DNA from: Actinomadura nitritigenes
GTDB lineage: Bacteria > Actinomycetota > Actinomycetes > Streptosporangiales > Streptosporangiaceae
Direction: 5' to 3'
Length of the DNA: 64,000 bases
NCBI RefSeq assembly: GCF_017573545.1
Contig: NZ_JAGEOK010000018.1
Coordinates: forward strand, 142,649 to 206,648
Every line of letters begins with the position of its first letter. Positions within the stretch are counted from its first letter, which is position 1. A model generated the notes under the pieces. That model worked only from the letters and a program-made list of their open reading frames with translations. It did not search any database and was not told the origin of the DNA. Below are positions 7,390-16,919 of the stretch, one piece after another. The position numbers and the translations under genes are program-made.

Positions 7390-9321
7390 ATGGGCATCAA
7401 CACCTGCATCGACAGGGGCAGCGCACGGACACCGGGCCGCCGCACGGCACGCGCCGGGGGCGGACGGGCACGGTACGCGCTGCTCGCCGGGGCACTGGCC
7501 GCCGTGCTGCCGCTGGCGGCGTGCGGCGGTGGCGGTGGAGCCACGAAGCACAAGTCGGGGTCGCCGACCTTCGGCTCCATCCCCGCCCAGGCGGGGACGC
7601 CCAAGGACGGCGGCGCCATCGACATAGCGCAGCAGCCGGGAGCCGGGCCGTTCTACATGCTGCCGATCGTCCCCGGCGCCTTCAATTCGACCTACGTGAC
7701 GTACGAGTTCCAGCGGCTCATGTACCGGCCGCTCTACTGGTTCCCGCAGGGCGGCAGCCCCCAGATCGACGAGAGCCTCAGCCTGGCGTCGGCGCCGCAG
7801 TTCTCCGAGGGCAACAAGACGGTCACCATCACCATGCGCGATGGCTACACCTGGTCCGACGGCACGCCCGTCGACGCCGACGACGTCGTGTTCTTCATCG
7901 ACCTGTTGAAGGCCGCGCTGAAGAAGAGCCCGGCGAACTGGGGCAGCTACACGCCGGGCCAGTTCCCCGACAACGTCGCCGACGCGAAGGCGACGTCGCG
8001 GAACACGGTGACGCTGAAGCTCAAGGAGGCGTACAACCCCGAGTGGTTCACCGCCAACGAGCTGACCTCGCTCGTCCCGCTGCCGGCCGAGCAGTGGTCG
8101 CGCGCCGCCGGCGGCGGCCGGAACCTCGACCACGCCTCCCCGAAGGACGCCGCGGAGATCTACGCCTACCTGGACAAGGCGTCGCGGAAGCCGGCCTCGT
8201 TCGCCAAGGACCCGCTCTGGCGGACGGTCGACGGCCCGTACAGGCTGAGCAGCTTCGACGTGACGACGAACGCCTACTCGATGACCGCCAACAAGGCGTA
8301 CGGCGGCCCGCAGAAGCCGCACCTCGCGACGCTGAACTTCCGGCCGTTCACCTCCGAGAGCGCGAAGTTCAACCAGCTGCTCAGCGGCAGGCTGGCGATG
8401 GCCACCGTCGACCAGAGCAACGTCGGGCAGGTGTCGGCGCTCAAGGCCGCGGGCTACAACGTCTACGGCGCTCCGGCCCTGGGCTTCAACTTCATCATGC
8501 TCAACTTCAAGGACACCACCGACAACGTCGGCAAGCTCTACGCCCAGCTCTACATACGGCAGGCATTGCAGCGGCTGATCGACCAGCCCGGATACATCGC
8601 CAGCAAGGGCATCTACAACGGCGCGGCCGTCGAGAGCTACGGCACGGCCCCCGCGACGTCGCCCTACGTCTCCGGAAGCACCGCCACCGCCCCCTACCCC
8701 TACGACCCCGCCGCCGCCCGCAAGCTGCTGGAGGACCACGGCTGGAAGGTCGTGCCGAACGGCGCCACGACCTGCGTGCGCCCCGGCACCGGACCCTCGC
8801 AGTGCGGGGCCGGGATCCCGCAGGGCCAGACGATGAAGTTCAACCTCTTCTACCGGAGCGGCCCGCAGCTGCACAGCGCGGTCAGTACCGCGTTCGCCTC
8901 GGAGGCCCGCAAGCTCGGCATCACGATCACCGTCGCGCCGAAGACCTTCAGCTTCCTGATCCAGAACTACAACGTCCCGGCGGCGCCGTCGAAGGCCGGC
9001 GAGTGGGCCATGTCGACCTGGGGCGGCTTCAGCACCCCGCCCTACCCGACCGCGTCCGGGATCTTCGACACCAAGGGCTCGGGCAACGTGGGCGCCTTCA
9101 GCGACCCTGAGACCGACAAGCTGATCGACGCCTCGGTGCACGGTGCGGACCGCAAGGCCGTCCAGGCGGAGGTCGAGCACCTGCGGACCGAGCTGCCGGT
9201 GCTGTGGCTGCCGGCCGCGCAGACCATCTGGGCCTGGAAGAAGACGCTGTCCGGCCCGACCGCGTCCTTCGCCAACCTGCCGGCCAACGTGCTCACCCCC
9301 GAGTACTGGTACACGCACTAG
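7390..9321 (+). CDS. Peptide-type ABC importer, substrate-binding lipoprotein
   Basis: This is an extracellular solute-binding protein of family 5 (DppA/OppA-like), about 643 residues. It has a lipoprotein signal peptide: Arg-rich n-region, hydrophobic core, and lipobox LAAC with lipid-modified Cys at about residue 45. Typical family segments include YEFQRLMYRPL, the GYTWSDGTPVDADDV region and a C-terminal SGPTASFANLPANV. The ATG at 7390 was chosen over an in-frame GTG/TTG upstream because AGGAG lies 9 bp before it and the signal peptide starts directly. The lipoprotein would sit on the outer face of the membrane and deliver a peptide-like ligand to the two permeases encoded next. Confidence 0.88.
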   Translation: MGINTCIDRGSARTPGRRTARAGGGRARYALLAGALAAVLPLAACGGGGGATKHKSGSPTFGSIPAQAGTPKDGGAIDIAQQPGAGPFYMLPIVPGAFNSTYVTYEFQRLMYRPLYWFPQGGSPQIDESLSLASAPQFSEGNKTVTITMRDGYTWSDGTPVDADDVVFFIDLLKAALKKSPANWGSYTPGQFPDNVADAKATSRNTVTLKLKEAYNPEWFTANELTSLVPLPAEQWSRAAGGGRNLDHASPKDAAEIYAYLDKASRKPASFAKDPLWRTVDGPYRLSSFDVTTNAYSMTANKAYGGPQKPHLATLNFRPFTSESAKFNQLLSGRLAMATVDQSNVGQVSALKAAGYNVYGAPALGFNFIMLNFKDTTDNVGKLYAQLYIRQALQRLIDQPGYIASKGIYNGAAVESYGTAPATSPYVSGSTATAPYPYDPAAARKLLEDHGWKVVPNGATTCVRPGTGPSQCGAGIPQGQTMKFNLFYRSGPQLHSAVSTAFASEARKLGITITVAPKTFSFLIQNYNVPAAPSKAGEWAMSTWGGFSTPPYPTASGIFDTKGSGNVGAFSDPETDKLIDASVHGADRKAVQAEVEHLRTELPVLWLPAAQTIWAWKKTLSGPTASFANLPANVLTPEYWYTH

Positions 9322-9370
9322 CCGGCGTCCCGGCGCGCCCGGGACCACGACACGGGAAAGGAGGCGGAAC

Positions 9371-10318
9371 GTGATCCAGTACGTGCTGCGGCGGCTCGCG
9401 ACGTCGGTGATCGTGATCCTGGGCGTCTCGGTGATCACCTTCGTCCTGCTGCACGGGATGGCCGGCTCGCCCGGCCGCGCCATCCTCGGCGTCCAGGCGA
9501 GCCCGGGGGCGGTGGCCGCGTTCGAGCACGAGCACGGCTACGACCGCTCGATCGTCGTGCAGTACCTCAGCTACCTCGGGCAGCTGCTGCACGGCGACCT
9601 CGGGTACTCCTACAAGCTGAACCAGAGCGTGAACGCGCTGGTGGCCGAGAACGCCGGACGGACGGCCCTGCTGTCCGCCGTGGCGCTGATCCTGGCGATC
9701 GGCATCGCGGTCCCCCTCGGCGTCTTCCAGGCGGTGAAGCGCGGCGGCGTCGGCGACACCGTGCTGACGACCCTCACCTTCGTCGCCTACTCGATGCCCG
9801 TCTTCCTGCTGGCGATGCTGCTGATCCAGGTCTTCGCGATGGGACTGGGCGTCCTTCCCGCGCAGGCGTCCCAGTCCAGCTCCGCCCTCGTGATCTTCAC
9901 CGATCCGCGCGCCATGCTGCTGCCGGTGCTGACGCTGACCGGCGTGACGGTCGCGCTCTTCTCCAGGTACCAGCGGTCGGCGGCGCTCGACCAGCTCGCG
10001 CAGGACTACATCACCGTGGCGCGGTCGAAGGGCCTGTCCATGCGCATGGTCCTCACCCGGCACCTGCTCCGCAACGCCTGCGCGCCGCTGGTGACCCTGA
10101 TCGGCATGTCGATCCCGCTGCTGCTCGCGGGCAACCTCGTGGTCGAGTCGGTCTTCAACTACCCGGGGCTTGGGCTGTTGTTCTTCAACGCCCTGAACAA
10201 CCAGGACTATCCGGTGCTGCTGGGCTACACGCTGATCGCGGCGACCCTGACCGTCCTGGGCAATCTCGTGGCCGACCTGCTCGTGGCGGTCACCGACCCG
10301 AGGACGCGGCGGGCATGA
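9371..10318 (+). CDS. ABC importer permease, DppB type
   Basis: This 315-residue integral membrane protein begins MIQYVLRRLATSVIVILGVS, the standard DppB N-terminus. The start is a GTG at 9371 with an AGGAGG 7 bp upstream. The BPD_transp_1 domain includes the EAA-type loop around QDYITVARSKGLSMRMV and LRNACAPLVTLIGM. The family has about six membrane helices. It pairs with the next permease, with overlapping stop and start codons (ATGA). The substrate is probably a peptide or related amide. Confidence 0.9.
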   Translation: MIQYVLRRLATSVIVILGVSVITFVLLHGMAGSPGRAILGVQASPGAVAAFEHEHGYDRSIVVQYLSYLGQLLHGDLGYSYKLNQSVNALVAENAGRTALLSAVALILAIGIAVPLGVFQAVKRGGVGDTVLTTLTFVAYSMPVFLLAMLLIQVFAMGLGVLPAQASQSSSALVIFTDPRAMLLPVLTLTGVTVALFSRYQRSAALDQLAQDYITVARSKGLSMRMVLTRHLLRNACAPLVTLIGMSIPLLLAGNLVVESVFNYPGLGLLFFNALNNQDYPVLLGYTLIAATLTVLGNLVADLLVAVTDPRTRRA

Positions 10319-11235
10319 CCGAATCGGCGGCCGACCGGACCGCGGCGCCCATCGCGCCCGACGAGCGCGGGACGCCCCCGCCGGGCAGGACGCGCGGCGG
10401 GCGGCTCACCCTGCGGGAGTTCACCGGGAACCGGCTCGCCGTCCTCGGCGGCGGCATCATCGTGTTCTTCGTCCTCTTCTGCTTCGTCGGGCCGCACCTC
10501 TACGTCACCGAGCAGACCGCCGTCGACCCGGTGAACAGCATGCTGCCGCCCGGCGGCGGGCACCCGCTCGGCACCGACGCGCAGGGCTTCGACGTGCTCG
10601 GACGGATCATGAAGGGCGGCCAGGCGTCCCTGCAGATCGGTCTGTTCGCGGCGCTGATCGCCACCGCGATCGGCACCCTGTACGGGACGGTCGCGGGCCT
10701 CGCCGGCGGCCTGGCGGACGCGGTCATGATGCGCGTGGTCGACACGCTGCTGTCGATCCCGTTCCTGTTCATCGTGCTGATCATCGCGACCCGGTTCAGC
10801 TCCACGGTGCTGTCGCTCAGCCTGACCCTCGGGGCGTTCTCCTGGCTCGCGCCGGCCCGGCTGGTGCGGGCCGAGGTGCTGGCGCTGCGCTCGCGCGGGT
10901 TCGTCGCGGCCGCGACGGTGATGGGGGCGACGAAGGCCCGGATCATCGTCCGGCATCTGATCCCGAACGCGCTCGGCGTGGTGATCGTGAACATCACCTT
11001 CCAGGTCGCCGACGCGATCATCGCGGTGTCGCTGCTGGGGTTCCTCGGATTCGGCCTCAACTACCCGGCGGTCGAATGGGGCACGCAGCTGTCCAAGGGC
11101 GTGAGCTCCCTGCTCGACGGCTCCTGGTGGCTGATCTACCCGGTCGGCGGCTGCCTGGTCCTGGTGGTCATGGCGTTCAACTTCGTCGGGGACGCGCTGC
11201 GCGACTCGATCGACGTACGGCTGAGGCGGCGCTGA
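10315..11235 (+). CDS. ABC importer permease, DppC type
   Basis: This 306-residue permease has a short Pro/Arg-rich cytoplasmic N-terminus followed by a first membrane helix (LAVLGGGIIVFFVLFCFVG). The transport domain has the EAA loop in RSRGFVAAATVMGATKARI and LIPNALGVVIV. HPLGTDAQGFDVLGRI is the usual DppC periplasmic motif. The ATG overlaps the DppB-type stop, and its own stop shares one base with the start of the ATPase gene (TGATG). It completes the membrane channel. Confidence 0.9.
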   Translation: MTESAADRTAAPIAPDERGTPPPGRTRGGRLTLREFTGNRLAVLGGGIIVFFVLFCFVGPHLYVTEQTAVDPVNSMLPPGGGHPLGTDAQGFDVLGRIMKGGQASLQIGLFAALIATAIGTLYGTVAGLAGGLADAVMMRVVDTLLSIPFLFIVLIIATRFSSTVLSLSLTLGAFSWLAPARLVRAEVLALRSRGFVAAATVMGATKARIIVRHLIPNALGVVIVNITFQVADAIIAVSLLGFLGFGLNYPAVEWGTQLSKGVSSLLDGSWWLIYPVGGCLVLVVMAFNFVGDALRDSIDVRLRRR

Positions 11236-13349
11236 TGGCCGCCGGCGCGAGAGGTGGCGATGTGAGGACCGGCGAGGAGCCCCTGCTGGCGGTCGAAGGG
11301 CTGTGCACGAGCATCCGGACGAGCCGGTCGGCGGTCCGCGCCGTCGACGGGGTCGACCTGACCCTGCGCCGCGGCGAGACGCTCGGGCTGGTGGGGGAGT
11401 CGGGCTCCGGCAAGTCGATGACCGGTCTGTCGGTGATGGGGCTGCTGCCGCCCGGCGGGCAGGTCACCGGGGGGTCGATCAGGCTGGAGGGCCGCGAGCT
11501 GGCCGGCCTGCCGGAGCGGCGCTACCAGCGGATCCGCGGCAACGAGATCGCGATGGTCTTCCAGGACCCGATGACGTCCCTCAACCCCACCAAGACCATC
11601 GGCGAGCAGATCGCCGAACCGGTGCGGCTGCACCGCGGTGCGAGCCGGAGGGAGGCGCGGGACCGGGCCCTGGAGATGCTCGCGATGGTCGGCATCGCCG
11701 GCCCCGCCGAACGGCTCGGCCAGTACCCGCACGAGCTGTCCGGCGGGCTCCGGCAGCGGGTCATGATCGCCATGGCGCTGTCCTGCGAGCCGAAGGTGCT
11801 GATCGCCGACGAGCCGACCACGGCGCTCGACGTGACCGTGCAGGCGCAGGTGCTGCGGCTGCTGCACGACCTCAAGGAGCGTCTCGGCATGGCCATGCTG
11901 CTGATCACCCATGACATGGGGGTCGTCGCGCAGTGGGTCGACCGGGTCGGCGTCATGTACGCCGGGGGCGTCATCGAGAGCGCCTCCACGGCCGAGTTGT
12001 TCACGGGCATGCGCCACCCGTACGCGCAGGGCCTGCTCGCGTGCACGCCGCGGTTGACCCAGCGGCGCGAGGACGTCCTGTACTCCATCCCCGGCTCCCC
12101 GCCGGACCTGGCCGCCCCGCCCGCCGGGTGCCGGTTCGCCGCCCGCTGCGGGCGCGCCGACGACCGCTGCCGGACGGAGGCGCCGGCGCTCACCGAGCGG
12201 CGGCCCGGGCACACGGTGGCGTGCTGGAACCCGGTCGACGGCCCGCTCCCCGCGGCGGCGGCCGGGCCCGCGAAGGCGCCCGGGCCCGCGGCGGGCACCG
12301 CGCGGGACGAGCCCGCGGCCGGCCCCGCCGACCCCGTGGTGGTCGTCGCGGACCTGGTCAAGGAGTATCCGGCTGGCCGGTCGCTGCGCGGCCCGGCGCG
12401 GAGCGTCAAGGCCGTCTCCGGGGTGTCGTTCGAGGTGCCCCGCGGCCGGACCTTCGGGCTCGTGGGCGAGTCCGGCTCCGGCAAGAGCACGCTGGCCCGG
12501 ATGCTCGTCGCGCTGGAGCGGCCCTCGTCCGGCGGCGTCACCGCGCTCGGCGGCGACCTCGCCCGCCTGCGCGGGCGGGAGCTGCGCCGGCACCGCCGCG
12601 ACCTGCAGATGATGTTCCAGGACTCCCTCGACGCACTCGACCCGCGGATGCGCGTCGGCGCCGTCCTGGCGGAACCGTTCGCGGCGCAGGGCGTCGGGAC
12701 GGCCGGTGAGCGGCTCACGGCGATCCGCGGCCTCCTGGACGAGGTCGGGCTGCCCCACGACGTCCTGGACCGGCACCCGCACGAGTTCTCCGGCGGTCAG
12801 CGCCAGCGCATCGCACTGGCCCGGGCGCTGGCGCTCAACCCGCGGGTGATCGTGGCCGACGAGCCCGTGAGCGCGCTGGACGTGTCGATCCGGTCGCAGG
12901 TGCTCAACCTCATGCGGCGGCTCCAGGCCAAGCACGACCTCACCTTCGTGGTGATCTCCCATGACCTCACCGTCGTGCGTTACCTGGCGGACACGGTCGG
13001 GGTGATGTACCTGGGGAAGCTGGTCGAGATCGGCTCGCCGGACGACGTCTACCTGCGCGCCGCGCACCCCTACACCGCGGGGCTGATCGCCGCGATCCCC
13101 GTGCCTGAGCCGGGCGCGGAACACGCGGGGGAGGCGGGCGTCGGGGCCGCCGACCAGCCCGGCGCGACCGAGATGCCCAGCCCGTTCGACCCGCCGTCCG
13201 GCTGCCGCTTCCGCACGCGCTGCCCGCGCGCGCAGGCCAGGTGCGCCGAGGAGGAGCCGTTGCTGCGCGACTTCGGTCCCGGCCACGTCGCCGCGTGCCA
13301 CTTCCCGCTTCGTGAACCCGAGCCCGAGCCGGCCGCGCGGGCCGTGTGA
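11235..13349 (+). CDS. Fused DppD-DppF ATPase of the peptide-type ABC importer
   Basis: A single 704-residue protein carries two complete nucleotide-binding domains that are usually separate subunits. The first Walker A is GESGSGKS at 54-61, with LSGGLRQR and LIADEPTTALD. The second Walker A is GESGSGKS at 411-418, with FSGGQRQR and IVADEPVSALD. Each half ends in the Cys-containing oligopeptide C-terminal region (CRFAARCGRADDRC and CRFRTRCPRAQARC), which in related proteins binds an iron-sulfur cluster. An Ala/Pro/Gly-rich linker of about 60 residues joins the halves. The ATG overlaps the preceding stop by one base. It powers the adjacent permeases and is the last gene of the operon. Confidence 0.9.
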   Translation: MAAGARGGDVRTGEEPLLAVEGLCTSIRTSRSAVRAVDGVDLTLRRGETLGLVGESGSGKSMTGLSVMGLLPPGGQVTGGSIRLEGRELAGLPERRYQRIRGNEIAMVFQDPMTSLNPTKTIGEQIAEPVRLHRGASRREARDRALEMLAMVGIAGPAERLGQYPHELSGGLRQRVMIAMALSCEPKVLIADEPTTALDVTVQAQVLRLLHDLKERLGMAMLLITHDMGVVAQWVDRVGVMYAGGVIESASTAELFTGMRHPYAQGLLACTPRLTQRREDVLYSIPGSPPDLAAPPAGCRFAARCGRADDRCRTEAPALTERRPGHTVACWNPVDGPLPAAAAGPAKAPGPAAGTARDEPAAGPADPVVVVADLVKEYPAGRSLRGPARSVKAVSGVSFEVPRGRTFGLVGESGSGKSTLARMLVALERPSSGGVTALGGDLARLRGRELRRHRRDLQMMFQDSLDALDPRMRVGAVLAEPFAAQGVGTAGERLTAIRGLLDEVGLPHDVLDRHPHEFSGGQRQRIALARALALNPRVIVADEPVSALDVSIRSQVLNLMRRLQAKHDLTFVVISHDLTVVRYLADTVGVMYLGKLVEIGSPDDVYLRAAHPYTAGLIAAIPVPEPGAEHAGEAGVGAADQPGATEMPSPFDPPSGCRFRTRCPRAQARCAEEEPLLRDFGPGHVAACHFPLREPEPEPAARAV

Positions 13350-13372
13350 CTCCTCTGCCCGCGCGGCGCCCC

Positions 13373-13413
13373 GCGCGCCCCGGTGCGCGAGGTCACCGCG
13401 CACCGGGGCGCGC
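13373..13413. terminator. Bidirectional hairpin between convergent genes
   Basis: A perfect 17-bp stem (13373-13389 with 13397-13413) encloses a 7-base loop. It lies between the convergent importer operon and the Lrp-type regulator and can serve both strands. There is no clear U-tract, as is common in actinomycetes. Confidence 0.7.
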
Positions 13414-13426
13414 TTCCCGCTCCCGG

Positions 13427-13879
13427 TCAGGGAGCCACCGGGGCGTCGGGGGAGGTGATCGGCGACCAGGCCAGCGGCGTGGACAGCACCATCGTGCTGG
13501 TGGGTTGCCCGAAGGGGGCGAGCCGGTCGATCAGGGCCTCGAAGGCGTCCATGGAGGCCGCCGCGATCTTCAGCAGGCTGCACGCGGCGCCGGTGACGCG
13601 GTGGATCTCGCGGATCTCGGGCCACTCCGCCACCTCGGGGGCGCGCAGCACGCACCGCGGCCCGTAGCAGGACATCTGGATGAACGCGACGACGGACCAC
13701 CCGACGCGGGCCGGGTCCACCTGCGCCCGGTAGCCGGTCAGCACGCCCGACTCCTCCAGCCGGCGCACGCGCTCGGCGACCGCGGGCGGGGACATGTGGA
13801 CCCGCCGGGACAGCTCGCTGAACGACAGGCGCGCGTCCGCCTGGAGCTGCGCGAGGAGCAGCCAGTCGGTCTCGTCCAT
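13427..13879 (-). CDS. Lrp/AsnC family transcriptional regulator
   Basis: This 150-residue protein has an N-terminal helix-turn-helix (LSFSELSRRVHMSPPAVAER) and a C-terminal RAM effector domain. The ATG at 13879 was chosen because GAGAGG lies 5 bp upstream and it gives the normal Lrp length. The longer frame adds 28 residues unlike the family. Lrp proteins sense amino acids and form octamers. The gene is divergent from tryptophan dioxygenase and kynurenine monooxygenase, so it is probably their regulator, with tryptophan or kynurenine as plausible effectors. The 154-bp intergenic region includes a small inverted repeat, ATGCC/GGCAT with an 8-bp spacer, at 13946-13963. Confidence 0.87.
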   Translation of the reverse strand: MDETDWLLLAQLQADARLSFSELSRRVHMSPPAVAERVRRLEESGVLTGYRAQVDPARVGWSVVAFIQMSCYGPRCVLRAPEVAEWPEIREIHRVTGAACSLLKIAAASMDAFEALIDRLAPFGQPTSTMVLSTPLAWSPITSPDAPVAP

Positions 13880-14033
13880 CACGATCCTCTCGATATGAAA
13901 GCCAAGCCAGTGAAGTGAGTCTGATGCAATGCAGAATCTGGCTGTATGCCTTTGAATCGGCATGTACTACGGCCTATCTCCTATCAGATCATTAACGCCA
14001 CGTCACATCGTTGAGCCACGAGGAGGGGCAGCG

Positions 14034-14921
14034 GTGAGGAGCACCGATCTCGCATCATCGATCCGGCCCGCGTCCGAGCGGGAGCGCGCCGGCCGCGCCG
14101 CCGCGAGCGGGGGCGAGCCCACGCTCGCCTTCGCGGAACGCGTCCCCTACGACGCCTACGTGCGCGCCGACACCCTGCACACGCTCCAGCGGACGCTGAG
14201 CGACGACCCCGGGGAGATGTCGTTCCTGGTGATCAGCCAGGTGATGGAGCTCTACTTCGGGCTCGTCCACCACGAACTGCGCGAGGTCCAGCGCCTGCTG
14301 CGCGCCGACGACGTGTGGGGCGCCCTCCTGCCGTCGCGCCGGGCGGCGCTGCACCTCGACGGGCTGAACGCCGGCTGGCAGTGCCTGCGCTGGATGACAC
14401 CGGCCGACTTCAACCGGTTCCGCGACCTGCTCGGCGAGGGCTCCGGCTTCCAGTCCGCGATGTACCGGCGGCTGGAGTTCGTCCTGGGGCTCAAGACGGC
14501 CTCGCTCATCCGGCCCTTCCGGGGGCAACCCGCCGTGCACGGCGAACTGGCCGAGGCGCTGCGGTCGCCCAGCCTCTGGGACGACGTGGTCGCGCTGCTC
14601 GCCCGCTCGGGGCACGACATCCCGGCGGACCTCCTCGGCCGGGACTTCTCGGACGAGCACCGGCCGCACCCCGCGGTGGAGGCCGCCTGGGTGGAGATCT
14701 ACGGCGACGCGGGACCCGGCAACCATCTGCGGCTGCTCGGCGAGGCGCTGACCGGGATCTCCGAAGGGTTCGGCGACTGGCGCCGCCACCATCTGGCCTC
14801 GGTCCGGCGGGCGATGGGCGCCAAGGCCGGCACCGGGGGCTCGAACGGCGTCCGGTGGCTCCGGCGCAGCATGGACCGCGAGGTCTTCCCGGAGCTGTGG
14901 TCGGCGCGCACCCACATCTAG
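14034..14921 (+). CDS. kynA: Tryptophan 2,3-dioxygenase
   Basis: This 295-residue heme enzyme opens the indole ring of L-tryptophan to N-formylkynurenine. Family hallmarks are YDAYVRADTLHTLQ, the helix ending ELYFGLVHHELREV, GSGFQSAMYRRLEF, and the C-terminal GAKAGTGGSNGV region. The likely proximal heme His is in DWRRHHLASVRR. The distal His of the usual QHQxxELW segment is Ser here (VISQVMELYF). The GTG start at 14034 has AGGAGG 7 bp upstream. The next gene encodes kynurenine 3-monooxygenase after a short gap. No formamidase or kynureninase is nearby, so the pathway needs genes elsewhere. Confidence 0.88.
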   Translation: MRSTDLASSIRPASERERAGRAAASGGEPTLAFAERVPYDAYVRADTLHTLQRTLSDDPGEMSFLVISQVMELYFGLVHHELREVQRLLRADDVWGALLPSRRAALHLDGLNAGWQCLRWMTPADFNRFRDLLGEGSGFQSAMYRRLEFVLGLKTASLIRPFRGQPAVHGELAEALRSPSLWDDVVALLARSGHDIPADLLGRDFSDEHRPHPAVEAAWVEIYGDAGPGNHLRLLGEALTGISEGFGDWRRHHLASVRRAMGAKAGTGGSNGVRWLRRSMDREVFPELWSARTHI

Positions 14922-14937
14922 AAAGGTCAGCGGTCGG

Positions 14938-16284
14938 ATGAGCACACCACCGGAGATCGCCGTGGTCGGGGCCGGTCTCACCGGCTCCCTCCTCGCCTGC
15001 TACCTCCCGAGGCGTGGGCACCGGGTCACCCTGTACGAGCGCCGGCCCGACCCCCGGGCCGGTGGCGGCGAGCGCGGCCGCTCCATCAACCTCGCCCTGT
15101 CCGAGCGAGGGCTGGACGCGCTGCGCCGGATCGGCCTGGAACGGCGGGTCATGGCCGGCGCGCTGCCGATGAGCGGCCGGATGATCCACCCCGTGACCGG
15201 AGGGCTGGACTTCCAGCCCTACAGCCGGGGCGGCGGCAAGGCGATCCACTCGATCAGCCGGAGCGCGCTCAACGCCGCGCTGCTCGACGCCGCCGAGGCC
15301 GCGCCCGGAGTGCGGGTGCGCTTCGGCCACCGGCTCACCGGAGCCGACTTCGCGACCGGCGCGCTGCGGTTCGCGACCCCCGGCGGCACGGTGCACGCCG
15401 ACGCGCCGATCGTTCTGGGAGCCGACGGCGCCGGATCGGCGGTGCGGGCGGAGATGGTGGCGTCGGGCGCCGTCCGGGAGAAGGTCGCGTTCCTCGACCA
15501 CGGGTACAAGGAGCTGACCATCCCCGCGGTCGGCGGCGAGTTCGCCCTCGACCCCGGTGCGCTGCACATCTGGCCGCGCGGCGGCTCGATGATGATCGCG
15601 CTGCCGAACCCCGACCGGTCGTTCACCTGCACGCTGTTCTGGCCGCGGGACGGCGCGTCCGGGTTCGCCGCACTCGACGGCCCGGCGGCCGTGGAACGGC
15701 ACTTCCGCACCCGCTACCCCGACGTGCCGCCGCTCTCGCCCGGCCTGGTGGACGACTACCTCCGCAACCCGGTGGGCAGGCTCGGCACCGTGCACTGCGA
15801 CGGGTGGCTGGTGCCGGGCCGCACGGCCGCCCTGATCGGCGACGCCGCCCACGCGATCGTCCCGTTCTACGGGCAGGGCGCCAACTGCGCCTTCGAGGAC
15901 GTCGTCGAGCTCGATCGCTGCCTCACCGAGACCGCCGGCCGATGGGACCGTGCGCTGCCGCTGTACGAGGAGCGCCGCAAGGACAACGCGGGCGCCATCG
16001 GCAGGATGGCGCTCGAGAACTTCGCGGAGATGCGGGAGAAGGTCGCCTCGCCGGCCTTCAAGCTCGCGCGGAAGGCCGACCACGCGATGGAGCGCGCCCT
16101 GCCGGGCCGCTGGATGTCCCGGTACGAACTCGTCTCGTTCACCACGGAGCCCTATGCGCGGGTCGAACGGCGCACACGGCGGCAGCGGCACGTCCTGGCC
16201 GGGCTGGCGGTCACGCTGACGACCGGCACGGCCGCCCTCGCCCTTCGCCGGACGGCGGCGGCCCGCCGAGGCGCACGGGCCTGA
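14938..16284 (+). CDS. kmo: Kynurenine 3-monooxygenase
   Basis: This 448-residue FAD enzyme hydroxylates L-kynurenine to 3-hydroxykynurenine with NADPH and oxygen. The N-terminus has the dinucleotide fold VVGAGLTGSLLACYL. The family-specific GRSINLALSERGLDALR follows, and LIGDAAHAIVPFYGQGANC is the second FAD motif. A hydrophobic C-terminal segment (LAGLAVTLTTGTAALAL) may be a membrane anchor, as in other members of the family. It follows the dioxygenase gene by 16 bp, so the two are probably one operon giving 3-hydroxykynurenine for NAD or secondary-metabolite building blocks. Confidence 0.88.
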   Translation: MSTPPEIAVVGAGLTGSLLACYLPRRGHRVTLYERRPDPRAGGGERGRSINLALSERGLDALRRIGLERRVMAGALPMSGRMIHPVTGGLDFQPYSRGGGKAIHSISRSALNAALLDAAEAAPGVRVRFGHRLTGADFATGALRFATPGGTVHADAPIVLGADGAGSAVRAEMVASGAVREKVAFLDHGYKELTIPAVGGEFALDPGALHIWPRGGSMMIALPNPDRSFTCTLFWPRDGASGFAALDGPAAVERHFRTRYPDVPPLSPGLVDDYLRNPVGRLGTVHCDGWLVPGRTAALIGDAAHAIVPFYGQGANCAFEDVVELDRCLTETAGRWDRALPLYEERRKDNAGAIGRMALENFAEMREKVASPAFKLARKADHAMERALPGRWMSRYELVSFTTEPYARVERRTRRQRHVLAGLAVTLTTGTAALALRRTAAARRGARA

Positions 16285-16287
16285 GAT

Positions 16288-16899
16288 CTAACAGCGCAGG
16301 GCGAGGGAGAGCGTCACGGCGCCGTCGACGACGGCGTCGAGGTCGGTGCCGAGCCGGCCGTCGGCCCACTGCTGGGCGAGCTCCGTCATGGCACCGGTGA
16401 ACATGGTGGCGGCGATGACGACGGGGAGCGGCGGGTCCTGCTCGCGGGTCATCGCGAGGACGCCCTCCAGCAGCGCGGTCTGCGCGGCGCGGCGGCGGGC
16501 GGCGAGGATCTCGTTGCCGCGCGCCTCGGCGAACAGCACGCGCCCGCGGCCCGGGTCGTCGCTGATGAACCGCAGGACGGCGCGGATGCCGGCGCGGGTG
16601 CGCGCGTCGGGGCGCGGGGCGGCGTCCTCGACCGCGCGGGCGAGGACGTCGCCGAGCGCGGTGGCCTGCTGGTCGTACACGGCCGCGAGCAGCTCGGCGG
16701 TGTCGGCGAAGTTCTCGTAGAAGTAGCGCGTGTGCAGCTCGGCCTCGCGGCACACCGCGCGGACGGCCAGGGCGGCCTCGCCGCCCGCGGTGAACAGCCG
16801 GTACGCGGCCCGGACGAGCATGTCGCGCCGCTCGTCGCGGCGCCGGGCGGCGGGGACCCCGGCCCACCGGGTGTTCGCGGCCGTCCGGGCGTTCGCCAT
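16288..16899 (-). CDS. TetR family transcriptional regulator
   Basis: This 203-residue protein has an N-terminal helix-turn-helix. In place of the standard recognition segment it has VRAVCREAELHTRYFYENFADTAELL, followed by an all-helical ligand domain. The ATG at 16899 gives the usual TetR length. The longer frame to 17025 would run through the two operator-like repeats. The gene is divergent from an MpaB-type oxygenase, and the region between them carries two similar palindromes, consistent with control of both genes. It is convergent with, and only a few bases from, the monooxygenase gene. Confidence 0.85.
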   Translation of the reverse strand: MANARTAANTRWAGVPAARRRDERRDMLVRAAYRLFTAGGEAALAVRAVCREAELHTRYFYENFADTAELLAAVYDQQATALGDVLARAVEDAAPRPDARTRAGIRAVLRFISDDPGRGRVLFAEARGNEILAARRRAAQTALLEGVLAMTREQDPPLPVVIAATMFTGAMTELAQQWADGRLGTDLDAVVDGAVTLSLALRC

Positions 16900-16919
16900 G
16901 GCCGTCACGATACCAAGTC

